Assembly (NCBI RefSeq): GCF_901000735.1 | Contig: NC_081546.1 | Span: forward strand, 17,731,220 to 17,795,219 | DNA: 64,000 nt | Direction: 5' to 3' | Source: Corylus avellana | Taxonomy: Eukaryota > Streptophyta > Magnoliopsida > Fagales > Betulaceae | Shown: piece by piece, positions 1 to 11,449 of the stretch | Layout: each line of letters starts with the position of its first letter | Position numbering within the stretch: the stretch's first letter is position 1 | Notes under the pieces: model-generated | Database searches by the model: none | What the model was told of the DNA's origin: nothing | The model's input: the letters and a program-made list of their open reading frames with translations, nothing else | Program-made: the position numbers and the translations under genes

Positions 1-315
1 GCTAAAATTTTATTGTGCCTGCACAAGGCATCACGTCAACTCAAGGTTAGCCACACAATAGGAGTCATTAAAAATGTCTGTAGGTAGGTTGTGGAGAATC
101 ACATGGAAAAAGAAATGGGGTTTTACTTGTAGTCATATACATTATTTATCTAAAATGTAATTAAAGGATATGAGGCCGTTGTATAGTTTATCTTCTGAAA
201 TGTTGTTTCCGTTTTTTTATATTTTTAAGTTGGAATGCTCAAAAATGCTTTTACCGGAAGTTGTGGATGATCCTTGGGTTTTTGCAAACCGTCTATACCA
301 AATCTCAAGGAACAT

Positions 316-359
<44 letters not shown>

Positions 360-740
360 ATAACGTAGGAGAACTTTATTCAGATTAATTGCACGTCGCA
401 AACGCATACTGTACAACAATCCTCACCGTTAATCAAACTCCTACGGGTAACTGATCCTACCCGCTAGAACCAGTTACCAGGTAACCCGGGAGCTTTCACC
501 TCTGACGGGCTAAGCAGTTTTAGAGTATAATATTAACCTAGATTCTTAGCTTTTCCTCAAAAACTTTTCTGACCAATTGGTAGGGACTGGGTTATCTACA
601 CAAATACTTGGAATCTTCTACTTCACCTTGAGTTTCTTTCTTAACTCTTGTGATTTCATTATTAATCATATTCATTCACTGATGGTCCAATCTGGTGCAT
701 GCATAAAGTCTCCTTTTAACAATATGAATATATGGTTGCT
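1..740. other. non-coding, probably CASP intron sequence
   Basis: No exon that joins in frame to the downstream CASP exons was found here. The first CASP exon seen begins later in phase 0, so the 5' exons must lie before the window and this stretch is probably intronic. A (TA)n microsatellite runs from about 319 to 354. The short GC-richer piece near 420-500 was not recognised. Confidence 0.4.
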
Positions 741-744
741 TTGA

Positions 745-1160
745 TGAAATGTTAGCTTTATTAGAGTGGCTCATGATTGGTAGGTGTATGTCTTTGCTTC
801 TTTCTTCAATTTGTTGTATTCTTATAGAGTGAGATTGGAAGGAGAAGACAAGCTTTGGTGAACCCCTTCAAACAAAGGAATGTTCAATGTTAGCTGCTTT
901 TACAGTGTCCTTGCATGTAATGATGACATACATTTTCCATGGAAAGAGTATTTGGTGAACCGAGGTGCATCATAGAGTTTTTTTTTTTTTTTTTGCTTGG
1001 CTGGTGGTCCTAGGAAAGATCATTAGCATGGATAATCTTAGGAATCGACATATCATTATGGTTGATTGGTGCTACATATGCAACTGCAAGAGGAATAGGG
1101 AGTCCGTGAACTATATCATGCAATGGAGAACCATCCTCCAAGCTTGTAAGTTACGATGAC
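745..1160 (+). mobile_element. LINE 3' fragment with reverse-transcriptase zinc-binding (zf-RVT) domain
   Basis: The plus strand reads, with breaks, the C-terminal zinc-binding region of plant L1-type LINE polyproteins. A FAWLVVLGKI-like stretch is followed by DNLRNRHIIMVDW and a cysteine pair (CYICNC). The same region is present again at 2125-2425 in the same orientation with clear nucleotide similarity, so two LINE copies or a duplicated tail lie in tandem. The frame is interrupted by a poly-T run near 980 and it is not a functional gene. Confidence 0.7.
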
Positions 1161-1189
1161 TACCAATATGGCTTTTCATAACTAGCCAA

Positions 1190-1411
1190 TAACTCCACCA
1201 TCCAAATTCGCATTACTCACTCTACCCTTAAAGGACAGAAAACTAATACCCACAATTCTCTTGCAATTTCGCAATGGAGCAAAAAATGATCGATGGATTC
1301 CCCTCTGCTCCTACACACTTGTCGATCTTTTTCACCATCCTCATATCCCACATAATCAAAATGCCACTTGAAGGTCAACTTTGCTAAGTCGGAATTGGTT
1401 CTTGTGGGCAA
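1190..1411 (-). mobile_element. LINE zf-RVT fragment, opposite strand
   Basis: The minus strand encodes a short piece ending in a pattern of the form ESIDHFLLHCEIARELW, the hallmark of the zf-RVT domain at the end of plant LINE open reading frame 2. It lies in the opposite orientation between two plus-strand LINE fragments, so it is an independent or inverted insertion. It is too short and isolated to be functional. Confidence 0.65.
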
Positions 1412-2425
1412 TGGGTTGGCTGGTATTCTGGGCTATGGGTTTTCTTCTTTGCCTTTGAAGTATCTTGGTCTTCTGTTGCAGGCTTTAAGGCCAAGTCTAT
1501 TTGGGACGATGTTATTGAAAAGATAAGAGTGGCAGTTGGCTAGTTGGAAAATGATGTATTTGTCTAAAGGTGGTGGGGTTAGCCGAGCACGCTTTCCAAT
1601 TTGCCTACATTTCATGCCCCTTTTCTCTCTCTCTATCAGTGTTGCAAACTGTATTGAGAAGGTTTAACGAGACTTTCTTTGGGATGGGTTAGGTAAAGAG
1701 TTAGAATTTCACCGCTGGTCCAAGGTTTGTTCCCCGGTCATTGAGGGAGGTTTAGGGGTTCGAAACTTGCTAATATTCAATTGTGGTCTCTTATGAAAAT
1801 GGTTGTGGCACTATGTGCATGAGAGAGGCTTGGTGGAGAGTTGTGGAATCCAAATTTGGCAGCTTGTAGGGTGGGTGATGTTCTAATGAGCCTCTTGGGG
1901 CATATGGGGTATGGTTATGGAAGAATATTATGAAGGGTAAGGGGAAGTTCTTAAGTCATATTAGATTTGAGGTAGGAGATGGATCCAAGGTTAGATTATG
2001 GCATGATCTATGGTGTAAGGAAAAGGCGCTAAAAGAAGCCTTTCTAGCTTTATATGGTATTGCTTGCATGAAGGATACTTCCCGTAGTAGCTCAATTGAA
2101 GCTTTCTGATGGCTCAAATCAATGGACCGTTAGTTTTGTTAGAGTGGCTCATGATTGGGAGGTAGATGTCTTTGCCTCGTGCTTTAATTTGTTATATTAA
2201 GTTAGACGAAGACATGAAGGTGAAGATAACTTCGGAGGGGCTCCTCCAAAAGAGGGTTGTTGAATGTTAGATCATTCTATAGTATCCTAGTTTGTAGTGA
2301 AGGCTTTATTTTCCCTTTGAGGGCGGCTTTTTTTGCTTAGTCGGCGGCCCTAGGAAAGATCCTTACCATGGAAAATTTTAGGAAGCGGCATATCATTATG
2401 GTCGATAGGCATTCCATATGACAAG
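1400..2425 (+). mobile_element. LINE ORF2 C-terminal remnant (reverse transcriptase end to zf-RVT)
   Basis: Plus-strand frames read in order a PLKYLGLLL-like segment, a WKMMYLSKGGGVSRA-like segment, VIEGGLGVRNL, and finally the ALGKI/ENFRKRHIIMVDR type zinc-binding end. This is the usual order in the C-terminal half of plant L1-like ORF2 proteins. Many stops and frame changes show it is old. It sits upstream of the first visible CASP exon, in the same orientation as the gene. Confidence 0.75.
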
Positions 2426-2769
2426 TTTGTGGTTAGTAGTTGACCATTGAATGCTATTTATTTTTTCACAATCAATTTCAAACTTTTTGTTTTTTGGATT
2501 AGTATCGATTCTGAACTTATATAAGCATGCGTGAGTCCTTTATAGCTACATTATGGTATATTCAATGCTTCTTCCAAGTACGTCTACTAATCCAGGAGTG
2601 TGTTTGAATTCAAGTCTGTCTTGAACACTATGGTCGGTTACATTTTATTTTTTATAATGGTCATGCTGCTGATATATTTTCATATTCAACTCTTTTTTTT
2701 TTTTTTTTTTTTCTTTTGTTTCCTGTTGCAAATGCCTTACTTTTGAATCTCAATCATTTTTCATTATAG

Positions 2770-5700
2770 GGTCTGCTACGCTCTCAATTACACACTGCAA
2801 ATGAAGACACTCGAAATAAGATGAGGTTAGGTATTTCGGTACCATTGCCTATACTTCCTATGCTTTGGGTTCATTCCAATAACTCCATGGTTGGCGTTTG
2901 CTATGAAAATATAATGAGTAAAAGATGTAAAATACCTGCCTGTCCACTAAAGGAAAACTGGGAGAACTTTTTTGAACTTATTATACTGGGTTTTTTTTTT
3001 TTTTTTCCGGTTCATTAAGTAATAAGACTGCAGTTGAACCCCTCTCCCTACCTTGCTCCTCTGTTGGGCTACAGATGTATTGTATTTTCACAACTGATAA
3101 TCTGGTTTCTAAAGAACTGCCCTTTATACAATTGAAATAAGTTTTCATCTTCACAGGGCATAGCAGCCCTGTGAAATTTTGTGGCCCTTATTTTTGGCTC
3201 TAGGTTTTACCTGGCTTTCTATCCAACGCTATGGACTACTGTAAGAATTTGTGTTGGGTCTGCTTAGTTGTCATCCTTCCTCCAACTACTGTTTCTTCCA
3301 TTTTTAATATACTCATCTTTCTAATTATGTTTTTTTTGGGCCTATATTTTAAAGCGTACTATTGGTTGCTGTGGTTGCAGTGATGATTTAGATTCAAATA
3401 GCATGCTTGAGAATTCTTTGAGTGCAAAGGAGAAAATAATCTCTGAACTGAACCTGGAACTTCATAATATTGAAACCACCCTGTCAAATGAGCGAGAAGA
3501 ACACATAAAAGAGATCAAGAGACTGAATACACTGCTCAATGAAAAGGTATGCAACTATGTTTTTCTATTGATTGTTCAATGTTAAGACTTAATTATGTTT
3601 CGAAATAACCATAAAGTAATTGTTCTGGTTTTCCCTTAATTGGGAATTCTCTTCCTATGACCTGAGACTGGTAATACAATTACAATTCCCTCATCTGATA
3701 TCACGTGCTTTTCATTAATGCTTTCTGCATCTCTGTTATTTATACTGTCGAGTTCCTGGCTCCTGTTGTAAAAATAGCTTAGCTTTTTTTTACTTCATTA
3801 AATCAGGAAGTTGCTCTTGAAGAGATGAAGAAAGAGCTTCAGGCAAGGCCAACAGAAAAGTTGGTTGATGATTTGCATAAGAAAGTGAAAATTTTGCAGG
3901 TAGTTCGATCCCTTCTCTGTTACTAAATAGTAGCTCCCCACAATTGGTTTCAGCTTTCATGAAATGTTATGCAAATCTTGGAAAAGCAAGTTTGACTTTC
4001 ATGAATTTTTATTGATGACGCTGCATGGATTAAATCCAAGTTCCAATAGCTTAAATATTCAAAGAAAAGTATTATTTACTATTCAGTTGGCTTTTGACGT
4101 TTCTGTTTTAAAGTTGTCTATACCATCTTCAACGGGGCCTAGAAGAAGGGTTTGTCCAATAAGATGCTTTACTGATCCTACAACCATGGTTTGCCATTAC
4201 TTTGACTGATTTCAAAACCATCTCAATGACCAGATCCTGTGGGACAATATAACGATTTGGTCATTTGCATCACTGGATGTCCCAGTATTTTAGTATGGTC
4301 ATCAACAGAGTGTTTGTTGGAGATTTTTATATGATATGTATAAACCAGAGGACTTCAACCTTGTTGCTGTTACAAGTTCAAAACAGAACTTGTAACAGCA
4401 ACAAGGGTGAAGTCCTCAGACACACAGAGATTATTATTTATATTCTTTTTCTGTCCCCATGTCTTAGTCATGGTTGTTCTATATTGTCATCTATTTTGCG
4501 TCTTCCTAAGGTGCTTGCCGCATTTTATTTATCTCATTCCCATGCCTCTTGGAAGTCTGACAATACTTTGATGCTTATCTGTTTAACATTTCTCTGTTAA
4601 ATGTACAGGCGGTGGGGTATAATTCAATTGAGGCTGAAGATTGGGAAGTAGCTACTAGTGGGGAAGAGATGAGCAAAATGGAGTCTCTTCTTCTTGACAA
4701 GAACCGAAAAATGGAACACGAACTCACACAATTGAAGGTATGGATTCTCCCTTGTTAGTTTGTTACTTTGCTATTTTGAGTTAAGAGAAAAATGGAAAGG
4801 GAGAGTGTTATTAATGTTCCAGGTACAAGTTTTACACCCTTCTACCATTTTCAGGTCAAACTTAATGAGAAAACGTCTTTGCTGGAAACAGCTGAATGCA
4901 AGATAGCAGAACTGACAGCAAAGGTTAATGAACAGCAAAAACTGATACAGAAGTTGGAAGATGACATATTGAAGGTTTGGATCTATTACTTCAGAAAGTC
5001 TCTGAATTGGCTATTTGCTGCTGGATTTGCCTCTTAAGTGATATCCGGTGTGCTGCATATTGATCGTCGAAATAGCAATTTATGTAGCATTTAGTTTGGT
5101 TAAGATTCTTAGGAGTGGTGTTTAGAGTCATAATTTTATTAATTAGATTACATGAATGCGTAAATAATTAAAAACATGTAGTTGTTGACTTAGGAAAACA
5201 TGTATAGGCATATGTGTAATCAATGCATGGCTTTACATGTCCCTGGATACCTATGAAGTTGTACTCTTTATGCTTATGTTGTAACTTATTTTCTTTTTCT
5301 CAGTTATTTGTTAGAATTTCTCTTATTACTTAAAAAAACCTTTTGAGGTTTAATTGTCTGACGTTTCTGTATATCACCTTCTTATGCATTCTGATTCTTT
5401 TCCTTTCTAATGCAGGGCTATGGTTCCAAAGATAGAAAAGGCAATCTATTTGATGACTGGGATCTTTCGGAGGCCGGGGGTTCTGAGCTATCTGAGGTAC
5501 CTGTCAGTCTTTTGTTTTTACTTGGCAATTCGGAAGTTTGCTCCAGAACATGTGCATAGGATTGTACAAGTCCTAAAAAGTTGCAATATAAAATTTAAAA
5601 GAGCAAGAAAAACCAAAAACAAAGAACACTGCTTGTACCTTTCTATTGCAATGGTTCAATCTAGTCCAGTACTCCCGGCTAGATAATGGCTTCAAGATGC

Positions 5701-8230
5701 TGCTCTTTTCTTCCCCATGGATTTGTCTTATTCATGTTAGTCCTTTTTGGGTCAGAATACAGATCAAAAACATGTTTTCTCAGATCAAGATCAGAGTTCA
5801 ATGCTTAAGGTGATTTGTAATCAGCGAGATCGATTTAGAGCACGCTTGAGAGAGACAGAAGAGGTATTCTGTTTTTTGAAAATATTCACTTTTGGTTTCC
5901 TATCTTTATTTGATATTGTTACAGTTAGATCATTAGATTAAGGGTTCACACGTCGAATTTTGCTTCTCCAATTGTGCTAGGAAATAAGACAGTTGAAGGA
6001 GAGGATCGGGGTACTTACAGTGGAACTGGAAAAGACAAAAGCTGATAATGTCAAACTTTATGGAAAGATTCGTTATGTCCAGGATTACAATCATGAGAAA
6101 GTGGTCTCTAGAGGATCAAAGAGGGTGCTTCATTGCAATTCTATCTTCTTTTTATCTTTTCCTGATTAACGATCTCTTAGTTTCTCAAGCCTCATGTTTT
6201 TTATCGAATTGTCATTTTCAGCAACCAGATGATCTTGAAAGTGGTTTTGCCTCAGATGTTGAATCTAAGTACAAGAAGATATATGAGGATGATATAAATC
6301 CTTTTGCAGCATTCTCAAAAAAGGTTGTTATTGTTGAGCTCCTTTGATGGATTTTTCTTAATTTTCATAGCATTCATGTGTGGATTATTTAGTTCAGCAT
6401 ATCACATTTCAGGCCTACCAAGTTCTTGCTTTTCTTCCATTTTTAAGTTTTAATAATTATATTGAAGAGACACGAAGCTTCTGTTTGTTCTTATATGCCT
6501 TCTTTCTTTTTCTTTTTCCTTTTTTGTTGCATTTAGGGGCTTTGTGTTGCATGTTATTTATAATCTATTGTTCTGAATTCTGCAGGTCTTTCTTGAAAGA
6601 TGTTAATTTTTTCTATTAAATTATCCAATGAATGAAACTGAAGTTCATACTTTTTTGAATGACTCTAAATGATTGTGGGTTTATCCTATTTATTCCTGGT
6701 TGGTTCCATCTACGAATCCCAAATTTCAGTCAGAACAGAGCCAAAAACTTATGCAAACCTCTGTTTTTTTTAATCTCCTACTTTGGAGGTTACTTTAGAT
6801 TGGCCTTTGGAAATTTGTTTGACCAGAAAATATAGGGTAATATTTTCTGAAGCTGCTTCTTTAAGTTCATGAAAAAAGTTTAGAAGTGAGCATTATCCAA
6901 ACTGCAAATCTGCCAAATGTGTAATACTTGCCAACGAGACCGAAAGAATGACGCACTTGGTTAATAGCCGCCGAAGATATCACCTGCTCTTGTTTGCTGG
7001 ACATTGGCAACAGTATTGGGTTACTTTGTACTGAGAGCATTCATCTACAATTGCTAAATATGCGTCCCCTGCTTTCCTTTGTGCATCATATCCATTTGTT
7101 GTCCTTCTGTAGGTAGTATATTTTGTTTTAATGCTATAATTGTTATAAATAATTTACTAATATAATTTGTTTACTTTAATCAGGAAAGGGATCAAAGATA
7201 CAAGGAGTTGGGTTTCAGGGATAGAATCACACTTAGCAGTGGCCGTTTTCTTCTTGGCAACAAGTATGATTCTGTTGTCTGAATTCTAAGTTTCTTGAAT
7301 GTGTATTCTCTCCTTGTTGAAAGTTTTGTTTTTATTTTCTCAGTCACTAGATGTTTTTTGACATGAATTTTATCATGTTCAAGATCATGGTCTTTCGGCC
7401 TCTTCCTTTTGACAAAATGAGTAGTCTTACGTGTAATAATTTTTTAGAGACTGAAACCAGTTTTATTAGTTATTTGATCTTAGGCTCTGTTTGTTTCGGC
7501 GTCAAATGATTTTTGAAAAGTATTTTCCATATATTTCTATGTTTGGTCTGATAAAAAATAATATTCAAACTGAAATCATTTTCAATTTAACCAGAAAAGC
7601 TTCTTTAATTTCCTTAAAATAGTTTTCATTTTGTAAAATCGTAAATAATTAAACTTCTCATTCTTAAATTGCCGAACCATCACCGGAGGTTGTCGGAAGT
7701 CGTCATCCATTTTCCGTTACTAATTTTCTTTCTCTATGAATCAAATGCCGAAAAATATTTTCAATAGAATTTCATTGAAATATTTTCCAACGAAAAAACA
7801 TTTTACGTTGAAACAAACGGAGCCTAATTTCTTCATGTTTTATCTGCCACCATGAGTTCTTTGCTCCAGTATTTTCTTTCCACTATGAAATTGTTTTCAT
7901 CTTTCTTCCTCATCTATTGGTTCCAGTGTATTATTCTTCTGGAGTCTATAAATATGACAATATATCTATTATTTTGCAGGTATGCTCGAACTTTTGCCTT
8001 TTTCTACACCATTGGGTTGCATGTCCTGGTGTTCACCTGTCTTTACCGCATGTCTGCTCTGAGCCATCTTAGGTAACCATCAATCAAATGCCTGACTTGT
8101 TTGGTCTTTTTGGTTTGGTTTGGTTTGGTTTGGTATATATTGAATCTTCAACATTTTCTGTTTTTACAGCAATGGCCCTGAGGAATACCTCCTTGGAGAT
8201 AAAAATCTGACCCTTCCACATGCGCTTTAG
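2770..8230 (+). CDS. CASP: Protein CASP, Golgi coiled-coil membrane protein (5' exons outside window)
   Basis: Twelve exons join in frame: 2770-2825, 3381-3546, 3807-3899, 4609-4737, 4855-4974, 5416-5496, 5756-5863, 5981-6124, 6222-6323, 7184-7263, 7980-8072 and 8170-8230 (TAG). All have GT-AG borders and together give 410 residues, the C-terminal part of a family usually near 690. The first eight exons encode heptad-rich coiled coil such as SAKEKIISELNLELHNIETT and LLDKNRKMEHELTQLK. Then come the conserved block DRFRARLRETEE, the acidic stretch DDINPFAAFSKK, and one C-terminal membrane helix, FAFFYTIGLHVLVFTCLYRM. The helix has the Tyr and His typical of CASP, and a GPEEYLLGDKN tail follows. 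CASP is a tail-anchored Golgi golgin that shares its origin with CUX/CDP transcription factors in animals. No stop or frameshift interrupts the visible exons, so the gene looks functional. Its start and N-terminus are not in the window. Confidence 0.95.
4348..4417. repeat. near-perfect palindrome in a CASP intron
   Basis: Arms 4348-4379 and 4386-4417 are 32 bases each and match as an inverted repeat at 31 of 32 positions, around a six-base AAAACA loop. The palindrome lies in the 709-bp intron between the exons ending at 3899 and starting at 4609. If transcribed it would fold into a long hairpin within the CASP pre-mRNA. No terminal repeat or target duplication of a known element was recognised around it. 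Confidence 0.9.
7480..7827. mobile_element. MITE in CASP intron (TIR TTAGGCTCYGTTTGTTTC)
   Basis: The left end (from 7480) and the reverse complement of the right end (to 7827) share a TTAGGCTC-TGTTTGTTTC type terminal repeat that continues as GGCGTCAAATG / AACGTAAAATG. TA flanks both ends, compatible with a TA target duplication. The element lies between exons 7184-7263 and 7980-8072. Related sequence with TTTGTTTCGGCG occurs near 41505 and 53980, downstream of both PTH copies. Confidence 0.7.
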
Positions 8231-9837
8231 TCTCCACCAAATATTCTTTTTCAGTGGATTTTTCCTATATCCCAAGAGAATATAAAAAAGAAAAAGAAAA
8301 AAAGAGATGTCCTTTGCTATGTACATATAAACAAGAAGTGGTGTTATTTTCTTGTTTATTTTTACCAATTTGATAGTGCAATGAATATTGTACATTCTTT
8401 TTCACTCGGCTTGAAAATTTTTTCTTCTGTCTACAGTGTATTAATAATAGCTAGTAGAAAATGGAAAATAATTCGCAATTCACAAATTTGAGAATATAAC
8501 CCTACTTTTATATCCTAGAACGAAATCCCCCTCTCTTCCCTATCCATTTGGGTTGGGAAGACCATCCACAGGTTTTATTAACAGTAGACCAAGTTGACTT
8601 TGGAATTTGATTATTTGATAAATTTTATTTTGTGGTCGGGATGTATCAAATAGTGTACATGACATCAATGTTTGCTCACATCTCTTTTAAAATATTGAAG
8701 GAATGTAACATCATGTATACTGTTGGATGCACCAATTTTAAATTATAATCATAGAATTAATACTAGGATTTTAAATGAAACACAGAGGATTATTATCCAT
8801 CGACTCCTATTTATGATCTCCGTCATTTTTTTTATATTTCATACAAGTGTGACACCATTTTGAATTATGTAGTCAAAGAGATCTAGAAACTTTTGTGGAT
8901 TATAATTTTTTTTTTTTTTTTTGGGAAAAATTATTAAATTGATTTATGGGGACTACATCTGTATCGAATTGATCTCTGGATGCCAAAATTATCTTAAAGC
9001 TTCTCGTATTAAAGTCTGTTTTGTTTGGGTTTGTATTGAGAAATTTTATTTTTCAATATAGAGAAAGCATGATTTTTAAGCTTTTCCCAAGATGCAGTTT
9101 GTGCTTTTTTTTTTAAATAAAAAAAAAAAAACAAAAAAAAAAAAAGAAAAAAGAAAAAAAGAAGAGAGGAGTGTTTTTGAACTTTTTTACCAAATGAATC
9201 CATTTTTGCTTGGAATGGTTTTTTATCTACTAAAAACACTTTTTAAGCTTCTTTAACGCAATCTAATCTGCTTAAAAAAAGAAAAAGAAAAAAGAGAGTA
9301 ATATTTTTAAATTACACCTTTTTTTTTTTTTTTGGAAAAAATTGTCCCCATCTCACATAGGGGTCCTCACTATATGAGCTGCAATCGTCGACCACCCCTA
9401 CCATGTGAGAGGCAGTCATCCCCCTTTTTTTTTTTTTTTAATTGCCTTTTTTTTTTCTTTTTTTTTTCTTTGGGGTAGAAACTATAATTTGTATAGAATT
9501 GGACAAAATGAAGTCATAAGATAATTTTTATATCCTAAGGATTGATTTGATAGAAGCCTTAAATCCTATAGATTAGTTTAGTAATTTTCTCCCTTTTTTT
9601 TTTGATAATTAGAGTAACATTTTGTAACTTATTATAATATATTTGTATGCCCATAAAAAGATAGGTACATTCTCAAATGAAGAATAGCCTAATCCCCTAA
9701 CCATTATGATAATAAATTAAAAAAAAAAAAATTACCGGAGAACAAGGAAGCCTACCATATATATAGATAAGTTGGCACCAGTATAAGCATGCAAAGGAAG
9801 AGAGAAGGCAAAAGAGTCTTGATATGGTACTATAGTT
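8231..9837. other. CASP 3' UTR and AT-rich intergenic sequence
   Basis: The first 200-250 bases after the CASP stop are probably its 3' untranslated region; no single poly(A) signal can be picked with confidence. The rest is AT-rich with many homopolymer tracts (for example 8908-8922, 9119-9170, 9320-9332 and 9426-9470). No gene or clean mobile element was recognised. Open frames here come from poly-A/T runs. Confidence 0.45.
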
Positions 9838-9846
9838 TTTATAATA
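9838..9846. repeat. MULE left target-site duplication
   Basis: TTTATAATA, identical to 26185-26193 immediately outside the other end of the MULE. The 9-bp length is diagnostic for Mutator-type insertion. Confidence 0.9.
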
Positions 9847-10491
9847 GGGGAAAATACATTTTATCCACTGAAGTTGTACACCTCTTGATTTTACCTCCAA
9901 TGTTTAAAATTTTTCAATTTATCCCCCCAAACTTTAATTTTTTTGCAATTTTATCATTCTGTTAAAATTGTCTGTAATGTTGAATGGAATTTGAAACATG
10001 TGCAAGCCTGTTGCAAATTATTCCTATAATGCCCCCAACCACTCGATAATAAAACCACACACAAATCCTCCACATGTGAAAAAAAAAGAAAAAAAAAGAA
10101 AAAAAAAAAGCAAAACAAAACCCTACCACTCACACGTTGTTTTCCCCCCAACCCTACACAAATCCCTTTATCCAAAATAGTGCCATCATCAAAGCAAGGG
10201 GTCCAGATTCTTTTACATGGCTGATTACGAGCCCTTCTTGGTCATCTTCGCAACACCCAAACGAGGTAATCAACGTTTCTTGATTAAGGTTTTTTTTATT
10301 TTTTTTTTACAAAAAGCAATGTTCCTTTTCTTGTGTTTGGGTAAACTGATTGTTTTTTTCTGAAATTGAGATTTTGGGTAAATGTTTGTTTGTTTGTGGA
10401 TTGTGAGACCACGTGGTATTTGGCTCATTTTTCATGGATTGTTCCTTTATGTGCACGTTAATTTTCTGTTGAGTCGTTGTTTGGTAAAAAA
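9847..10491. repeat. MULE left terminal inverted repeat
   Basis: Matches the reverse complement of 25516-26184 with scattered substitutions and small indels along its whole length. Shared landmarks include TTGCAATTTT, GCAAGCCTRTTGCAAATTATTCCT, GGGGTCCAGATTCTT and a GAGCCAAATACC block. The repeat ends where the GRF open reading frame begins (ATG at 10492), so the promoter and leader of that gene lie in the TIR, as in other MuDR-like elements. Confidence 0.9.
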
Positions 10492-10673
10492 ATGTCTTCC
10501 TCAAGCCAATTTTTAAGTTTTGGGTCGAAGCAGAGCTGGGCAAGAAACGCACCTGGATCTCGCAGGGTTTGCTATTGTGAGTGTCTTGTTGTGAGAATAG
10601 TCCAAACCAAAGGAAATTTTGGTAGGAGGTTTATTAGCTGCAAAAATTGGAAGGCAAGTAAAAAATGTTTGAG

Positions 10674-11200
10674 ATGATCGGGTAATAATGTTTTAGTAAA
10701 AATGTTCATTATTCTTGGGATTTTAGTAAAAAATGTTCGAGATGATTGGGTAAGAATGTTTTAGTAAAAAGGTTCATTGTTCTTGGAATTTTAGTAAAAA
10801 ATGTTTGAGATGATTGGGTAAGAATGTTTTAGTAAAAATGTTTATTATTCTTTAGGTTTTAGGTAAATTTTGGGTGTTCCGTTTGGCTTCTTTTTTTTTT
10901 TTCTTTTTTTTTCTTTTTTGAGTATTTGTTTTTTAGGGTTTTAGTAAAAAAATGTTTGAGATGATCGGGTAAGAATGTTTTAGTAAAAATATTCATTGTT
11001 CTTTAGGTTTTAGGTAAATTTTGGGTGTTCCATTTGGCTTTTTTTCAGTATTTTTTTTTTAGGGTTTTAGTAAAAAAAATGTTTGAGATGATCGGGTAAG
11101 AATGTTTTAGTAAAAATGTTCATTGTTCTTTAGGGTTTAGATAAATTTTGGGTGTTCAGTTTGGCTTTTTTTTTAGTATTTTTTTATTATTTTTTTTTTT
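10674..11200. repeat. tandem repeats in the GRF gene intron
   Basis: Five copies of a module beginning GATGATYGGGTAAGAATG and containing GTTTTAGTAAAAATGTTCATT start near 10674, 10741, 10809, 10959 and 11086. The first periods are about 68 bp. Later units are longer because a TTTAGGTAAATTTTGGGTGTTC segment and a poly-T tract were added. The array fills most of the intron. Confidence 0.8.
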
Positions 11201-11268
11201 AGTTATGGATTTCGTGATTAATCCAACCCAAAATTTTGCAGATTGGAAGAGAATATGGTTTCTTTGAC

Positions 11269-11449
11269 GAAAAATGTTAGAATCTAATAAAAACTCCACA
11301 TTTTGCCCATAAAAGTTCATGTGGCAAGATGCCACATCATATTTTTAGAAGAGGGAAAAAGACAAAACAAAAAGAAGATAATGTGGCATCTTGCCACATG
11401 TACTTTTATAGGCAAAACATGAAATTTTTATTAGATTCTAGCATATTTC
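11269..11449. mobile_element. MITE inside the GRF exon, 181 bp
   Basis: The two ends are inverted repeats of roughly 65 bp: GAAAAATGTTAGAATCTAAT and the reverse complement of ATTAGATTCTAGCATATTTC. Both contain GTGGCAAGATGCCACAT. Flanking direct repeats TTCTTTGAC (11260-11268) and TTCTTTGAT (11450-11458) agree at 8 of 9 bases, so this is probably a small Mutator-type MITE. The host frame reads through if the MITE and one repeat are ignored. The 190-bp insertion shifts the frame. Confidence 0.82.

Noticed and set aside
319..354. (TA)n and similar TA runs at 13648, 23713, 30713, 39235, 51738 and 58808 as possible regulatory elements
   Set aside because: Simple AT microsatellites; no specific function can be supported.
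9009..9239. Minus-strand open frame with poly-Phe
   Set aside because: Produced by poly-A/T tracts; no domain.
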